Shown: positions 43,853 through 55,060, counted from the first letter of the stretch. The stretch is DNA of 64,000 bases from Romanomermis culicivorax (GCA_963922205.1 CAWUHX010000258.1:372001-436000); one strand, 5' to 3'. A program made the numbers and translations. The notes: generated by a model from the sequence alone, not told the origin.

Positions 43853-44404
43853 TTACATGCATCTAATGTAAGCAGCTTTTAAAGATCCCTGATTACCATA
43901 CAACTGATGATTCAAGACATCTAGAACATTCAAATGAAGTGTTTCAGTCTGCACAAAGTAGTGAGTATTGCGATTTATGGTTGCAGGGAGAGTTCCTCTG
44001 AAGAAAGGGTTCTGAGTAATGAAAAAGTTGATGATATTCTTGTGATGGCCATGAACTGTGAACAGTCTTCCACATTTATCACTTTTCACAGTGGTGTCTG
44101 CCAAATCATCAACAATGCATACATTCCATTTGTCTTGTTCATTAGTCCATTCATTCTGAATTCGGTCTGAACAGAGTCATTGTACAAAAGTTATCTCTGG
44201 GATTCATTCCAGAAAATGTTCAATTAAGTCTTGCCATACATTGTAAAAGTAAATCATTTTGTTTCCTTCTTGCTTAAAAGGCCATTCTTGCAACAATTTG
44301 AGTAGAAAATAGATCTTTCCACTACCTATGGCTCTGCTTATGACACAATTTGCAGGCAATCTCAGGTAAATTATCTCATTGTCAATTTCTTCCATGGTAT
44401 ACAC
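43853..44404 (-). pseudogene. Polinton packaging ATPase (FtsK/HerA-A32 type), degraded
   Basis: This family pumps DNA into capsids using ATP (family knowledge). One frame on the minus strand holds the Walker A region (VISRAIGSGKIYFLLKLL, with Ile where Thr/Ser is expected), Walker B (WNVCIVDDLAD) and the sensor segment (NIINFFITQNPFFRGTLP). Two in-frame stops lie near 44170-44195. The Walker A substitution and stops make it non-functional. Confidence 0.82.
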
Positions 44405-44460
44405 GACTGACAGGAGGCTTTTGGAGGTATTGCACTAGTTTTCAACTAAGAGAGAATTTC

Positions 44461-44847
44461 CTAGTTGTTTAGTTGTCTATTTGGAGAAAATGACTTCAGA
44501 ATAGTATTTATAGACTTTCTTTTGCATAAATGGTTGGCCATGTACATGCAGTACATACCATAAGTGCTTGATTCGGTGGACTGCAAAACTCGGGATGGAA
44601 AAACATTACTCTTGAGTTGATTTGAAACTTTTTCAACATGAGCATCATAAAACTTGAAACATTTTTTGCCATTTTTAAAGAAAAGTACCCAATGTTCTCC
44701 TTTACTAGATGAAGGAGCAGTGTTTACAATGACAAATATTTTATATTTTGATATGAGTGGCACTCTATCACATGAAAAGACACCACAGAACTAGGGAGCA
44801 GTTGTAGGGTCAATCCTCATCAATACAGAAATCTGGTTGGCATACAT
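44461..44847 (-). pseudogene. Polinton adenain-like cysteine protease, one stop
   Basis: From ATG at 44847 (MYANQISVLM) one frame runs to a stop at 44461. Motifs are the catalytic His in GEHWVLFF, an acidic residue in FKFYDAHVEK, and the nucleophile Cys in SSTYGMYCMYMANHLC, the order found in adenovirus-type maturation proteases. One in-frame TAG lies near 44790, otherwise it is well preserved. Confidence 0.82.
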
Positions 44848-45102
44848 TCTATGGTATATAGTCTAAATTAATGTTCCTATGTTACTCAATACTTATAGTA
44901 TTATGAAAAAGCAGGTAGCAAATGAGAGCATAGTTTTGCCCAAAAACATTAGGATCCCACTCACCAGAAATGGTTACTACGCTATTAATCCTTGGAGGTA
45001 TGGATGGTATAATCCTCTTCCCTACTTGAGTTTGTTCAGGAGGGGGAACCAGTAGATTCCCTAGTCCTGAACCTTTTTGAACTCAAAAGGGTTGATAAGA
45101 CA

Positions 45103-45528
45103 TTATGATGGTTTGAAATGAAATTTTGTCATTAATGGATTGATACAAGAGTGAAAATTGTTATTTATATCTTTTATTGAGATGGATATTCTGGAAATGT
45201 AACTTTGCATTACTTTATGGTAGGAAATATTGTCATATTTATGACTTTCAAAGCCTTTTTCAAGAGGAAGAGTGTCCATACATAGTACCCTGTAATTATA
45301 TGAACCAAAAAATTCAAGTAAAGTCACATCACTTTCAATGTGGAAGAAGAGTTCCATGCTGTTGACACCAACACATTTACTACTAGGATACTTTGTTTGT
45401 TGTCTTAAACTACCATATGTTCTCTCTTTTTCAAATCCCAACATCTGGGAAATATAATCTGAAAAGAATCTTACATAAATATTGTTATTTATTAGCTGAG
45501 CATAACCATTCTCCAAGACAAGTGACAT
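45103..45528 (-). CDS. Polinton structural-type protein, probably capsid-related
   Basis: A 141-codon open frame starts MSLVLENGYAQLINNNIYVR and ends ISRISISIKDINNNFHSCIN followed by PLMTKFHFKPS. This type of C-terminus (strand-rich, ending in a KFHF-like motif) is common in Polinton proteins found beside the protease and ATPase. I cannot say from sequence alone whether it is the major or minor capsid protein. The upstream sequence may be missing, so the start is uncertain. Confidence 0.5.
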   Translation of the reverse strand: MSLVLENGYAQLINNNIYVRFFSDYISQMLGFEKERTYGSLRQQTKYPSSKCVGVNSMELFFHIESDVTLLEFFGSYNYRVLCMDTLPLEKGFESHKYDNISYHKVMQSYISRISISIKDINNNFHSCINPLMTKFHFKPS

Positions 45529-46356
45529 TTTATTTTTAACATTTCAGGCACAGCTGCATTGAAAGTTCTAGGTTTTTTTGGTTATTTATCCAGTTTCAAG
45601 GTAAAGTTCTTAGTTTCTATCTTCCCACCTTCTTTTGTTGGTGGCATGACATACTGTATTTGCTAAGTTTCTTTTGTGAAGGGAAGTTGTAAGATTACTT
45701 GATGTGTGCCTACTTCCCAAGAGCCAACTAGACCAAGTTGTTTACAAAGCATAAAACTGTATCCCCAAGACTCCCTAAGGACATCAGAATCTGTAGAGTC
45801 AAAATGCAATTAAAAAGCTTAAGCACCAGTCAGAAAATCATCCATATTTTGTAGTCAAGTACATTTTTTCCTATTTATAACTTTACCAAATCTGAAACCT
45901 AGCTATTGAATTCAGGAGGGTATTCTCACCATTTGACTATATAATCAGTCTTTTTGCCCTGTTTGCGAGTTTTTAGTATTTTTTCTATAATGAACAAGTC
46001 ATCCCTGCTTACAGTAACTTTTTGTGATTTTGGCTCATGAAAAATTCCTTCCAAGGGCTCACTCATTTGGTATTGTAATCTATATGCAGGTGGATTCCTT
46101 GCCAACTGTTGCTTGATGATGAAAAATTCTTCTGTCCAATTGGGCGACATGCCCTTCTCAAAATGTCTCTTCACTTTGCTCAATCTCACTTTATCACAAA
46201 TTGTGACTTAAAATTTTGGCTTCAAGACAGACACTCTATATTCCTTGTTAAGAATTTGTTGCTCATTTCTTAAAGTGACCCTAAAGGGAGCTGTGCCGAT
46301 AGTTCTATGATGAGAATTGTTGTAATTTTCCAATAGTTGAGGCATTACATCAATAT

Positions 46357-46616
46357 GTAGTATGCCCAAATCCACATGGCTAGTGCATCAGAAAAATAAC
46401 ACTCCCGGTGCTGTAGTGGTGCATCTAGCTGTTCATAATGCAGCATCCCTCACACTCACCACTACCACTACAAGCACGATTTCTGAACCATCCACATGGC
46501 TTGGTTAGTGCAGTTGGATAGCGCGTCTGCCTTGTATGCAGAAGGTTGAGGGTTCAAGCCCCTCACAGAGCACTATTGTTCTGACTAGCTGGCCACGTGG
46601 ATTTGGGCATATGACA
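46357..46616. mobile_element. Inverted-repeat element carrying a tRNA-like gene, inserted in the integrase
   Basis: The left end GTAGTATGCCCAAATCCACA and right end GTGGATTTGGGCATATGACA are inverted repeats of about 20 bp. Flanks AATAT at 46352-46356 and 46617-46621 may be a 5-bp target duplication. Removing the element rejoins the integrase reading between a RYI and a DVMPQ segment. The interior has a tRNA-Thr-like sequence and no protein gene. Confidence 0.75.
46499..46572 (+). tRNA. tRNA-Thr-like gene, anticodon TGT
   Basis: Cloverleaf by eye: acceptor GCTTGGT with ACAGAGC (6 of 7 pairs, one G-A mismatch), D stem GTGC/GCGC, anticodon stem TCTGC/GCAGA with loop CTTGTAT, variable GGT-type loop of 5 nt, T stem GAGGG/CCCTC with loop TTCAAGC, discriminator A. 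A-box TAGTGCAGTTGG and B-box GGTTCAAGCCC are present. No CCA is encoded. Because it lies inside a mobile element, it may be a tRNA-derived SINE or passenger rather than a working tRNA gene. Confidence 0.6.
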
Positions 46617-47195
46617 AATATATCTAAAAGTTTTGGTTTTGGTAAAATATTGCCAGATTCTATCTTTAAGAAAGTGGTTGAACCTCTCAGCTACAGAAGC
46701 TTTGATTTCAGTTTTTACAGTAAAGAAATGAATAGAATCCGGCTTTAGAAATTTGTGTAAATGTTTATTCAAAAATTCTGTACCTTCATCAGTTTGTAGT
46801 TCATATGGCTTCCTGCCAGATTTGAGAATAGATCGAAATGCATTCAATACATTTGTTGAAGTTTTGCTTTTCAATGGAACAGACCAAGCATATTCGGAAA
46901 ATAAGTCAATTACATTGAGCAAGTACTTGAACCCATCATTATAATCACTCAAGGATTGTTGGTCAACCATATCCGCTTGCCACTGTTCATCTAGTGCACT
47001 AACTAGCATTCTGTTTCTGCCATACCTTTTTCTAGCTAGCTTGTGCAAAGTGTAGGTTAGTTGTTTCCTGAACCATTCCTTCACATCCTTGTACCTAATT
47101 TTCAGATATACATCCTTGCACAGGGTGTACAACTTTGTTATGCTAGAAAAACCTTGTTTAGGGTTGTAGTATATTTTTGTTAAAATTTTATCCAT

Positions 47196-48489
47196 TTTTT
47201 AAATACTTTTTCATATTTATAAATTGGAGGCACCCTGAGAGAGTAGGGTGTTTTCAAAGAAATTTTCTCAAGAAATTCGACCATTTGCATTAAAATGCTA
47301 CCATAAACTGCACATTTCATCAGTGTTCTGGTTGATTATACAGTCCTTTACCAATAAAGCAAAAGGCGAGAAGCCATTTTTACCACACTCTCACTTTTTC
47401 TCTTCTTTAAAGTTGACAGATAATATACCCGAAAAGTAGGTTCCAATACTGTGAACATTCTGGACTGTTATGTAACAGCTTGTCCCTTCCTCCACAAGTT
47501 TGGTTACAAAGGCTTGAAAAAAAATTCTCTGGGTGAAGCCATCTTTATTTACTGGAATTATTTTCCTTATTTACAGACTTTCTTTATTTTTCTAGCACAG
47601 CATTTCTAGCAGCTTGGGAAGCCTCATTGTACCCACAGCATCTAGGACACATTTGTATGTTCAAGAATCATTTTCCAGAATCAGACTCATAGAAATCCTT
47701 CTCTGCACTTCAGTTTATGACAATAGTAGCAGAGATGCAGAAAAAGAGCATACATGGGCTGTTCCAGGTTATGCCCACACAATTCAATTTGAGGTTTCAC
47801 TGAATGCACAATTCTTCTTTCAGACTCAATTTTTATTTTGTTGGAAACTTTTATTATTTAACACTTTAAGAACATTCTCAAGAAAGTATGAAGTCTTTCT
47901 GCTTCTCCCCAATACAAAATGATTTTTTTCAAAGAGAATGACATAGGATAAAGGTTTTTCTGAAGTAAACCAGCACAGCACATTGTAGTATATACCAAGT
48001 TTTTCTGAAGTAAAGCAGCACATTGTAGTATATACCAACAGTAGAATTACATGTATGCAGCGCCTTGAGAATTTAAAAAAAGTCAAAAAAGGTGAAATTT
48101 GTGAGTGTGTTACCAGATTGATAACAAAACTAAATTTTTAAGGAAGGTAGTAGTTTGATTGATGCAAAAGAACATGTCATACCTGCCCAAATCATCAGAC
48201 AAGGCGTAGTCACATACTTTGTTTGGAGTATGTTTCGAATGCAAGAGTGCACACGAGGTGCAGATGAAAAATGTAATACAAGAGACTGTTATAAAAACCC
48301 AGCCATGCTTCTCCATCTTAACCATCATGAATTATTGCTATTTATAGATTTTATTCTTTAAATCAATAGGGAAATGTTGTAAAGTTTTCTCATAACACAT
48401 GCTTATTATAAACAACTCGATAATCTTTTGTACAGTCTTTAGTATATACATTACATTATTCATATTATTTTATTTTTCTAATATAGTTT
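47196..48489. other. No gene seen (between Polinton integrase and polymerase)
   Basis: Short open frames only. A 35-bp direct repeat (AGTAAANCAGCACA...CATTGTAGTATATACCA) occurs near 47965 and 48010. Other Polinton genes may have decayed here. Confidence 0.35.
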
Positions 48490-49590
48490 TTACATGTACA
48501 TTTTTACATAAACAAAATTAAATACCATACTCTTTAAAGAACTCAAATTTACACTCTTCATAGTGCCAGAAGTTAATCTAGTTCGTCTAACTTTGAAGGC
48601 ACCACTGATAAGCTCACCTTTACTATTTACAACTTGATAACCATAATTCTCTGGTCCACCAGCCACAAATCTGCTAATATATGCATCTTCTCTATATGAT
48701 TTAGGTTGGTTCCTCAAAGAAATATCCTGTGGGTACTCTGTACTTGTCCCCTGGGGATTTTAAATAGATTATTGAATCAGTATCAAAATATAATACACAC
48801 CAATCTAATTATCAATAAAACTCTACAATTTAAGTATAGCTTGAGAAGTTACAAATGAGAAAATTACAGGATTAGTATTGTTCAAAGCTTGTAGAAATTC
48901 ATCTTGGTTACAATAAGTTGCACATGCTAATGATTGGCCATAAAAACGAACAGCTGAACCTTCATCTTCTTCACCAAACATCAGGTCAAAAAATTTCTCT
49001 GAATCAGCGAAATATTTCGTTTGTGACATGTTGTAATGCTGTCCAAACTGGAAAAAAAAGAATTAGATAAAAAACATATGAAAAAGTCATTTACCTTTCC
49101 CCTGAAGGAATTCAGCATTAGTTTTGGCAATGCCCTCATTCCAGGATTCTAATCAATTTGAGACTTTTTCAATTTCACACCCTCCTTTTCTTGATAATCG
49201 GATATATAGGCATATTTTTCCTCTTCGGTCATATTGGGTTTAGGCCACCCATCCACTTGTCAATGTCCAAAATCTTTAAAGAATAGCATCTTAGTACAGA
49301 ATTGTAGAAAACAGTAAGAATATTACTTTATAACCCATTTCATTTGCTTTGTACAGTTCTGAAGTGATCCATGCACCATTTATAGATCATTCAGAATCAG
49401 TGTGGGTACACTCTTTGGCTTCAGTTTTGGCACATTCCTGACAAAGGGGAAACATTAGTTTACCCTTGCACCAGTATGGCACGACCAGATGGTACAGTTT
49501 TGTAGGTGACAACACTGTACACTTGGTGATTCCACTATACTGTTTTTGTTTCAAGTCCAAAAAGTTTTCTGTTATAATCATAGGTGGCAT
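48490..49590 (-). pseudogene. Polinton protein-primed DNA polymerase B, C-terminal part, degraded
   Basis: Reading down the minus strand: a Cys/His-rich segment (KGKLMFPLCQECAKTEAKEC) near 49440; then ITSELYKANEMGYKV; the KxxxNSxxG motif region PKLMLNSFRGK near 49100; a TPR-type thumb segment; the palm motif C YFDTDSII near 48775-48800; and a C-terminal SRFVAGGPENYGYQV segment. The order and motifs match Polinton-type PolB. Several in-frame stops break it. The exonuclease domain and early palm are missing on the 5' side. Confidence 0.85.
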
Positions 49591-50049
49591 GACAGTGTAG
49601 CATATAATATATTTGGACCTTAAATTTCATGTCCCCCCATCCTATATCCAAACCGGTAAGAGCTTGAAGCCGCTGGTTTTTTTCATTATTTTAGGCATAG
49701 GGGTAAACTATGGGGTGCCTTTTGTCATTTCGCCTCTATCTGGAAGTGGTGCTCTGTGGGCCCCCAAAGACATGTAAAAAACCCCCTTTTTAAGGGTCCC
49801 CAGTCCCACCATGCCCTACAACTGATGTGGTGTATCCAAGCTCCATTCTTTGGCCCAAGTATCTTGGAGATGCAATCTCAAAGGCGATTTTTCATTTTTT
49901 TTAAATATGGCCTCAATTCAATAATATGGTGGTCCAAAGTTCCAGGGAATGCAAAATTCCTCAATTTTGTCACATAATACTTACAGCCTTGAAAAAATAT
50001 TTTTTTGCAGCATAATGCACTACTAATTTTCTGCAGTTTCAATTGAACT

Positions 50050-50885
50050 GGCAGCCTTATTGGAATTTTTGGGCTGTGAAGGTTTTCAACCATTGTGAAT
50101 TTGAAAGACATGGTCACTTTATACCAAAAATTATCCTGGTGTAAACAAGTGTATTTCCCTGATTGTTTTGTGGATGTGGTTTTCGAATACAAGGAAATCT
50201 AATGAAATGATTACTTCACACAAAAGAATTATCCTCTGTGTAAACAAGCATATATTCATTATTTTTTGGTGGAATGGGTATTCAATTCAATGAATTTGTT
50301 ACTTTACTCAAAAAAATTATTTCGGGAGTATGCAAGCAAATAATTGTAATTTTTCTTTGGGATGGGTTTTGGCAACTGGGAATTTAATGAATGTGATCAC
50401 TTTATAAACAAAATTATATTGAGTGTCAACAGATGTATTTCTGTGATTTTTGAGAGGAGAGATTTCTAACAATGGGGAATTCAATGAATGCATCACTTTA
50501 CACAAAAATTTATCTGGGGTGTAACCAAGGTAAATAACCGTGATTTTTTGTTGAAAGGGGTTTTGGGCCACGGAGAATTTAGCAAAAGCAATCACTTTAC
50601 ATAAAAAATTATTCTGGTTGTAAATTTTTCTGTGAAAGGGGTTTTCGATTATGGAGAATTCAATCAATGTAATCACTTTACACACAAACTTATATAGTGT
50701 AAATTAATGTATTTCTGTGATTTTTGAGGTAATTGGTTTTTGACCATAAGAAATTCAATGGATGCTCTAACTTTACTCAAAAAATAGTCATGTGTGTGAA
50801 CAAAGGTATTTCTGCAATTTTTTAGGTTGAGGGATTCTTGACCATTGAGAATTCAATATATAAGATCACTTTGCACTCTGTTTCC
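50050..50885. repeat. Tandem repeat array, about 95-bp unit, nine copies
   Basis: An ATCACTTTA-like core recurs near 50113, 50210, 50299, 50396, 50490, 50589, 50670, 50767 and 50864, spaced 81-97 bp. Each unit also has a GTATTTCTGTGATTTTT-like block and a GGGTTTTNGACCAT-like block followed by GAATTCAATG. It begins where the polymerase gene is cut off. Confidence 0.82.
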
Positions 50886-51009
50886 AATGTGTTTTAAGCA
50901 CTCTGCAGTATATACATCTCTTACTTTTACTTAAAGTGAGAATTCATAGCCTGAAGACTGTTTTTTTTGACGTCATGATGACCAACTTTAAAACTTCAAT
51001 GTGCTTCTA

Positions 51010-51275
51010 TGAAGGTTTTCATGCGTGGTTAAAGCCCAGTAAAAAGAGGAGAACTAGTTTATTAGAAAAGCACCCATGGGGCAGAAGAAAAAGGAAAAAT
51101 ATACTTACCTAGATAGTTGCCAAGCTAGAAAAATAAATGGACTAGGTTCTTGATAACATTGGTTAATGTTGGAAAAATTCCACTTTTGTTATATTGGATT
51201 TTCATTCTTTCTCAAATAGTGTTCCATGCCTATGAAAAAGTATATTCTGCAGCTGAGTGCATCAACACACTTTCC
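51010..51275. repeat. Large-repeat module A, plus-orientation copy
   Basis: Includes GAACTAGTTTATTAGAAAAG, GTTGCCAAGCTAGAAAAAT and AGTATATTCTGCAGCTGAGT. Nearly the same sequence occurs in reverse complement at 55400-55650, and its final part again directly at 54730-54775. Confidence 0.75.
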
Positions 51276-51779
51276 AACTATAGCATCTCGGAAATTTTGA
51301 GGAGGGTACAGGAGCGAACCTTGGTTTTTTGGCATCTTTTGAGACAAAAAATTTAAAGAAGTTGATCAAAAAGTTTTTTCATAACAAATTTTCTGGTTTC
51401 AAAACCACTTCAATATCGAGCTATGAACAAATATATTCTCTTCAATTCAACAATTCAACAAAATAGCATCATTCACAGTTTTTGGATTCAAACTAAAATT
51501 TGCAGAAAGTGCACTCTTTGCTGGATTGCAGACAGAAAGCAGTTTCACCCATCCCTGTCGCTCTCATCCTGCTCTCAAATAAGTCATACTGTTGCTATGG
51601 GAATGTGAGTAGAGTTGGGGAGAAACAGGTATGGGATTTGGCGCACACCCAATATATGCAAGGCTAAATCAGGGCATTTTTGAATGGTTTACCCTTTAAA
51701 TCTATTTGCAGATTTGTTCTTGACTGTAAGCAAGGAACAGTTGCACCAAAGTTGTCTGAGTTGGAGCTCAAGATAATGT

Positions 51780-52010
51780 CGAACTAATAGGCCACTCGGT
51801 TTGATCTCAAGTTCAGTATAATTTTAATGTCATCAGGATTATAACGAGCTCAAAGTCAAATTGTCTCCAGCTGGAGCAGTTGGATTGCACTAACATTTTA
51901 GCATAATTTTCTTATCTCTAAAGCATATAAATATAAATATGCCTGCAATTCTCAAACTCAAACTTAAACTTCAATATTAGTTAATCCTAAAGTAAGTATG
52001 TTTGTGCACT
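51780..52010. repeat. Large-repeat module B, copy 1
   Basis: Contains ATGTCATCAGGATTATAACG and GATTGCACTAACATTTTAGC, repeated in direct orientation at 54840-55060. It lies shortly before the plus-strand Polinton integrase. Confidence 0.75.
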
Positions 52011-52474
52011 GGAAGAAAATAATTAAAATTAGAAGAAAAATAAGAAAATAAAAGAACAAGAGTAGGTCAGAGCTCATGAGAGTCTATAAATACTAAGACA
52101 GCTACATGGAAAGAGGCAAAATGAAAACTCAAGGAGAAATAGTTTTCAGCAACTTTATTGTCAAGTTGGTAGAAGTAGCGGGTCGCTGCTATATCAAGGT
52201 GCGAGAAACCCAAAAACCTGGGGCCTTGTTCTGGCAATTCCTAGAAGACGCCTTAAAGAGGATAGGAGAGATATAGATGGGCGGAATGCCTTCTGGAACT
52301 TCGCCTGTAAACTAAAAAACTGTATCGTACAGAAGAAAGTTGAAGAATTATTCCATCTTTTGAATCATTTGGATACTAATGCCGAAAATTTCTTTGAAAA
52401 TCTGTATGATAATTCTCTTTTAAATTATATTAATTGTATATTATAAATATGAATTTGTAATAAAATCAAAAGTG

Positions 52475-53494
52475 ATGGAAAATTTATTCGAAAAATTGTA
52501 TTTTGACCCTGAAAAGGGGTATTCTGGAGTTAATAAGCTAAATAGGTGAGCAAGAAACCTGAATCAAGAGATAAAAAGATCAGATGTTGAAAAATGGGTA
52601 GCAAAGCAGCCCTCATACACACTCCATAAACCAGCACGCAAAAACTAGAAACGGAATAAAATTTTTGTTAGTGGTATAGATGAGCAATGGCAAGCTGATT
52701 TGGCTGATCTCCAGACTTTACAAGAACATAATGATGGGTATAGATACCTCCTAAACTGTTTCGACTTATTCTCAAAATTTTCCTGGCCAGTCCCCCTCAA
52801 ACAGAAAACTAGCACCGAAATTTTCGATGGTTTTGAGAAAATTCTAAAAACAGGCCGGAAACCCACCAAGCTCCAAACAGACGAAGGTAAAAAATTCACA
52901 AATAAGACATTCCAAAAGTACTTTAAATCTAAATTTATTCATTTTTTCACTACAAAAAGTGAAGTCAAAGCCAGCATAATTGAATGATTTAACAAGACTT
53001 CGAAGTAGAAAATGTGGCGATGCTTTACGAAAAACAATACTTATTGATATATTGATGTCCTGGATGAGCTACTTGAAAATTACTACAGTTCATATCATCG
53101 AACAATAGGAACATCCCCAGACAAGGTCTCAGTTAAGAATGAGCGAGAAATCCTCAATAAAGTTTTCCGAATTAAATCTATGAAGCCAAGTTTCAAATTT
53201 GAGATTGGAGACAAATTTCGTCTGAGTAAAGTGAAACGGACTTTTGAGAAAGCATTCTGGCCAAACTGGACAGAGGAATATTTTATAGTTAAGGAGAGAT
53301 GTGCTCAGAACCCACCCGTTTATACCCTCGAGGACCAATTAGGCGAGAAATTGGAAGGAATTTTCTATGAATCTGAGCTGCAAAAGATTGAAGCTGATGC
53401 TGAGGATCTAGGAATTATAGAAAAAATTCCTAAAATTCGTAAAAGAGAAAAAAAGACTGATTGCCTGGTTCGACGGAGAGACTTTCAGAGCTAG
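52475..53494 (+). pseudogene. Second Polinton integrase, opposite strand, degraded in one frame
   Basis: From ATG at 52475 one frame runs to 53494 with several in-frame stops but no frameshift. It contains DEQWQADLADLQ (first Asp), KLQTDEGKKFTNKTF (second Asp), a TKSEVKASIIE segment (Glu), ENYYSSYHRTIGTSP and a chromodomain-like end (IEKIPKIRKREKKTD) where the expected aromatic-cage residues are lost. It is homologous to the integrase at 45.9-47.2 kb but clearly diverged, so it comes from a different element. Confidence 0.88.
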
Positions 53495-53649
53495 TGAAGC
53501 TATAAATATAATTTTGTTCAAACCAAATTTAAAAAATGAATGCTTTTACATCAGGACCTAGGGAATTCTACATCTAAATAAATTCACTACTTAATGTCTA
53601 CCAAAGCCTATGGAATCGAGGAATGGGATTGGGTTAGGACTTGATAATT

Positions 53650-54000
53650 TTGAAAAAAGCGGGACATGAATTTAAAAAATTCAGACAAGGAGTGATAAGA
53701 GTGGGACAAGATTTGAAAAAAGCGGGACATTAATTGAAAAAAGTCAGACATGAATTGGGAAAAGTGGGACATGATTTGAAAAAATCGGGACATGATGTGA
53801 AAAAGTGAAACAGTATTTGCATGCTTAAACGCAGGAAAATTGAAAAAAGTGAGACATGAATTGGAAAAAGGGGGGCATGAAGTGAAAAAAGTGAGACAAG
53901 AGATGAAAAAAATGGGACATGAAATGAGTAAAGTGTGACAAGAAATAAAAAAAGAGAGACATGAATTGGAAAAAGCGGAACATGACTTGAAAAACTGGGA
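53650..54000. repeat. Minisatellite, about 21-bp unit
   Basis: GGGACATGA-type words recur every 21-22 bp (for example near 53662, 53682, 53703, 53725, 53745, 53767, 53788), separated by TTGAAAAAAG-type words. The period is seven codons, so every frame without stops encodes a heptad. I see no start or context for a gene. Confidence 0.75.
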
Positions 54001-54114
54001 TATTTTTTATCGTCAGAATATTTTTTTGCGTAAAGTCCATTTAATTTGCTGCAGTCCAGCACCTTTTTCACTAAAAATTCACAGACAGAAGTTTTAGAAC
54101 TAAAACAACCCTAG

Positions 54115-54700
54115 TTGACATCACCTGACCCGAATCCGGACCTCGAGACCCGACCCTACCCGACCCCAGACCTCCCAACCCAACCCGACCTGGTCCCAGA
54201 CCTGCCGACCCAAACGCACCCACTGCCCCACCCAGACGCGTTGCCTGCCGCTGGGGTCCACTGGACCCGCCCGGACTTTTCGCCTATGCTTAAGTATTGC
54301 GCCCCAAAAAAACCCATAGTCTATGACAACTATTTTTCGCCTATGCTTAACCATTGCCCGCCAGAAAAACCTATAGTCTACCACAACTTTTTCGCCTATG
54401 GTTAACCAACCATTGCGCCCCTTCACGGATAGTACAGTATACTTCTTTCACTCGATTCGCAGGTAAAAAACATGTTATGGAAGTTCAAGAACATTTGTTC
54501 TAGAACAGTTGAGGATAACTCCTAGGTATGCCCCAGACCCACACCCGACCCAACCTGGTCTCCCGACCCGACCTGACTCGGACCCGACCCAACTGAAATG
54601 CGTCCACCGCCCTGCCCAGGCACGCCTTCCTGCCGCCCGCCAACGCCCTCGAGGACAACTCTGGTCACGTGACAAACACGACTATGCTGTGACGTCACTT
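54115..54700. repeat. GC-rich CCCGACC and CGCCTATG repeats
   Basis: CCCGACCC-type blocks at 54120-54270 and 54530-54650 share a GCCTGCCGC-type end and form a direct repeat. Between them a unit starting TTTTCGCCTATG (about 54 bp) is repeated about three times (near 54283, 54337, 54390). The GC content contrasts sharply with the AT-rich flanks. The minus strand is open for 101 codons (54426-54121), but the content is repeat-driven. Confidence 0.7.
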
Positions 54701-54729
54701 GCTCCCCAGGATGTCAGACGATACTACTC

Positions 54730-55060
54730 ATGTCTGTGAAAAACTATATTCTGCAGGTGAGTGCATCAACAAACATTCAAACCAAGACCCGATTGCACTA
54801 TAGGGTCTATGCTCTAGCAAAAGATGATCTTCAAAAAAGGCGACTCGGTTTGATCTTAGGTTCGGTGTAAATTGAATGTCATCAGGATTATAACGAGCTC
54901 AATGCCGAAATTATCCCCAGCGCAATCAGTCGGGTTGCACTAACATTTTCGCATAATTTTATTATCTCTAAAGCGAATAAATATCAAAATGTCTGCATTC
55001 CCAAACTCGAACTTCAACCTCAGTAATCCTGAAGTGTGTATTGTTTGTGCACTGGAAGAA
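54730..55060. repeat. Large-repeat modules A (end) and B, copy 2
   Basis: 54730-54775 repeats the end of module A (CTATATTCTGCAGGTGAGTG). 54840-55060 repeats module B (ATGTCATCAGGATTATAACG) in direct orientation with 51780-52010. Confidence 0.72.

Larger units (their letters stand above)
45926..47195 (-). pseudogene. Polinton integrase with chromodomain, interrupted by a 260-bp insertion
   Basis: This DDE integrase pastes the element into host DNA. The N-terminal part (47195-46617) is open and keeps the triad Asp (EQWQADMVDQQ), Asp (ELQTDEGTEF) and Glu (KASVAERFNHFLK). The frame is then broken by an inverted-repeat element (46357-46616) and resumes with VMPQLLENYNNSHHRTIGTA, a DNA-binding barrel region, and a chromodomain-like end (IIEKILKTRKQGKKTDYIVK). 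Further stops occur near 46208 and after YIVKW. Confidence 0.9.

Noticed and set aside
50317..50685. 122-codon minus-strand frame
   Set aside because: It follows the 95-bp tandem array and repeats itself with that period.
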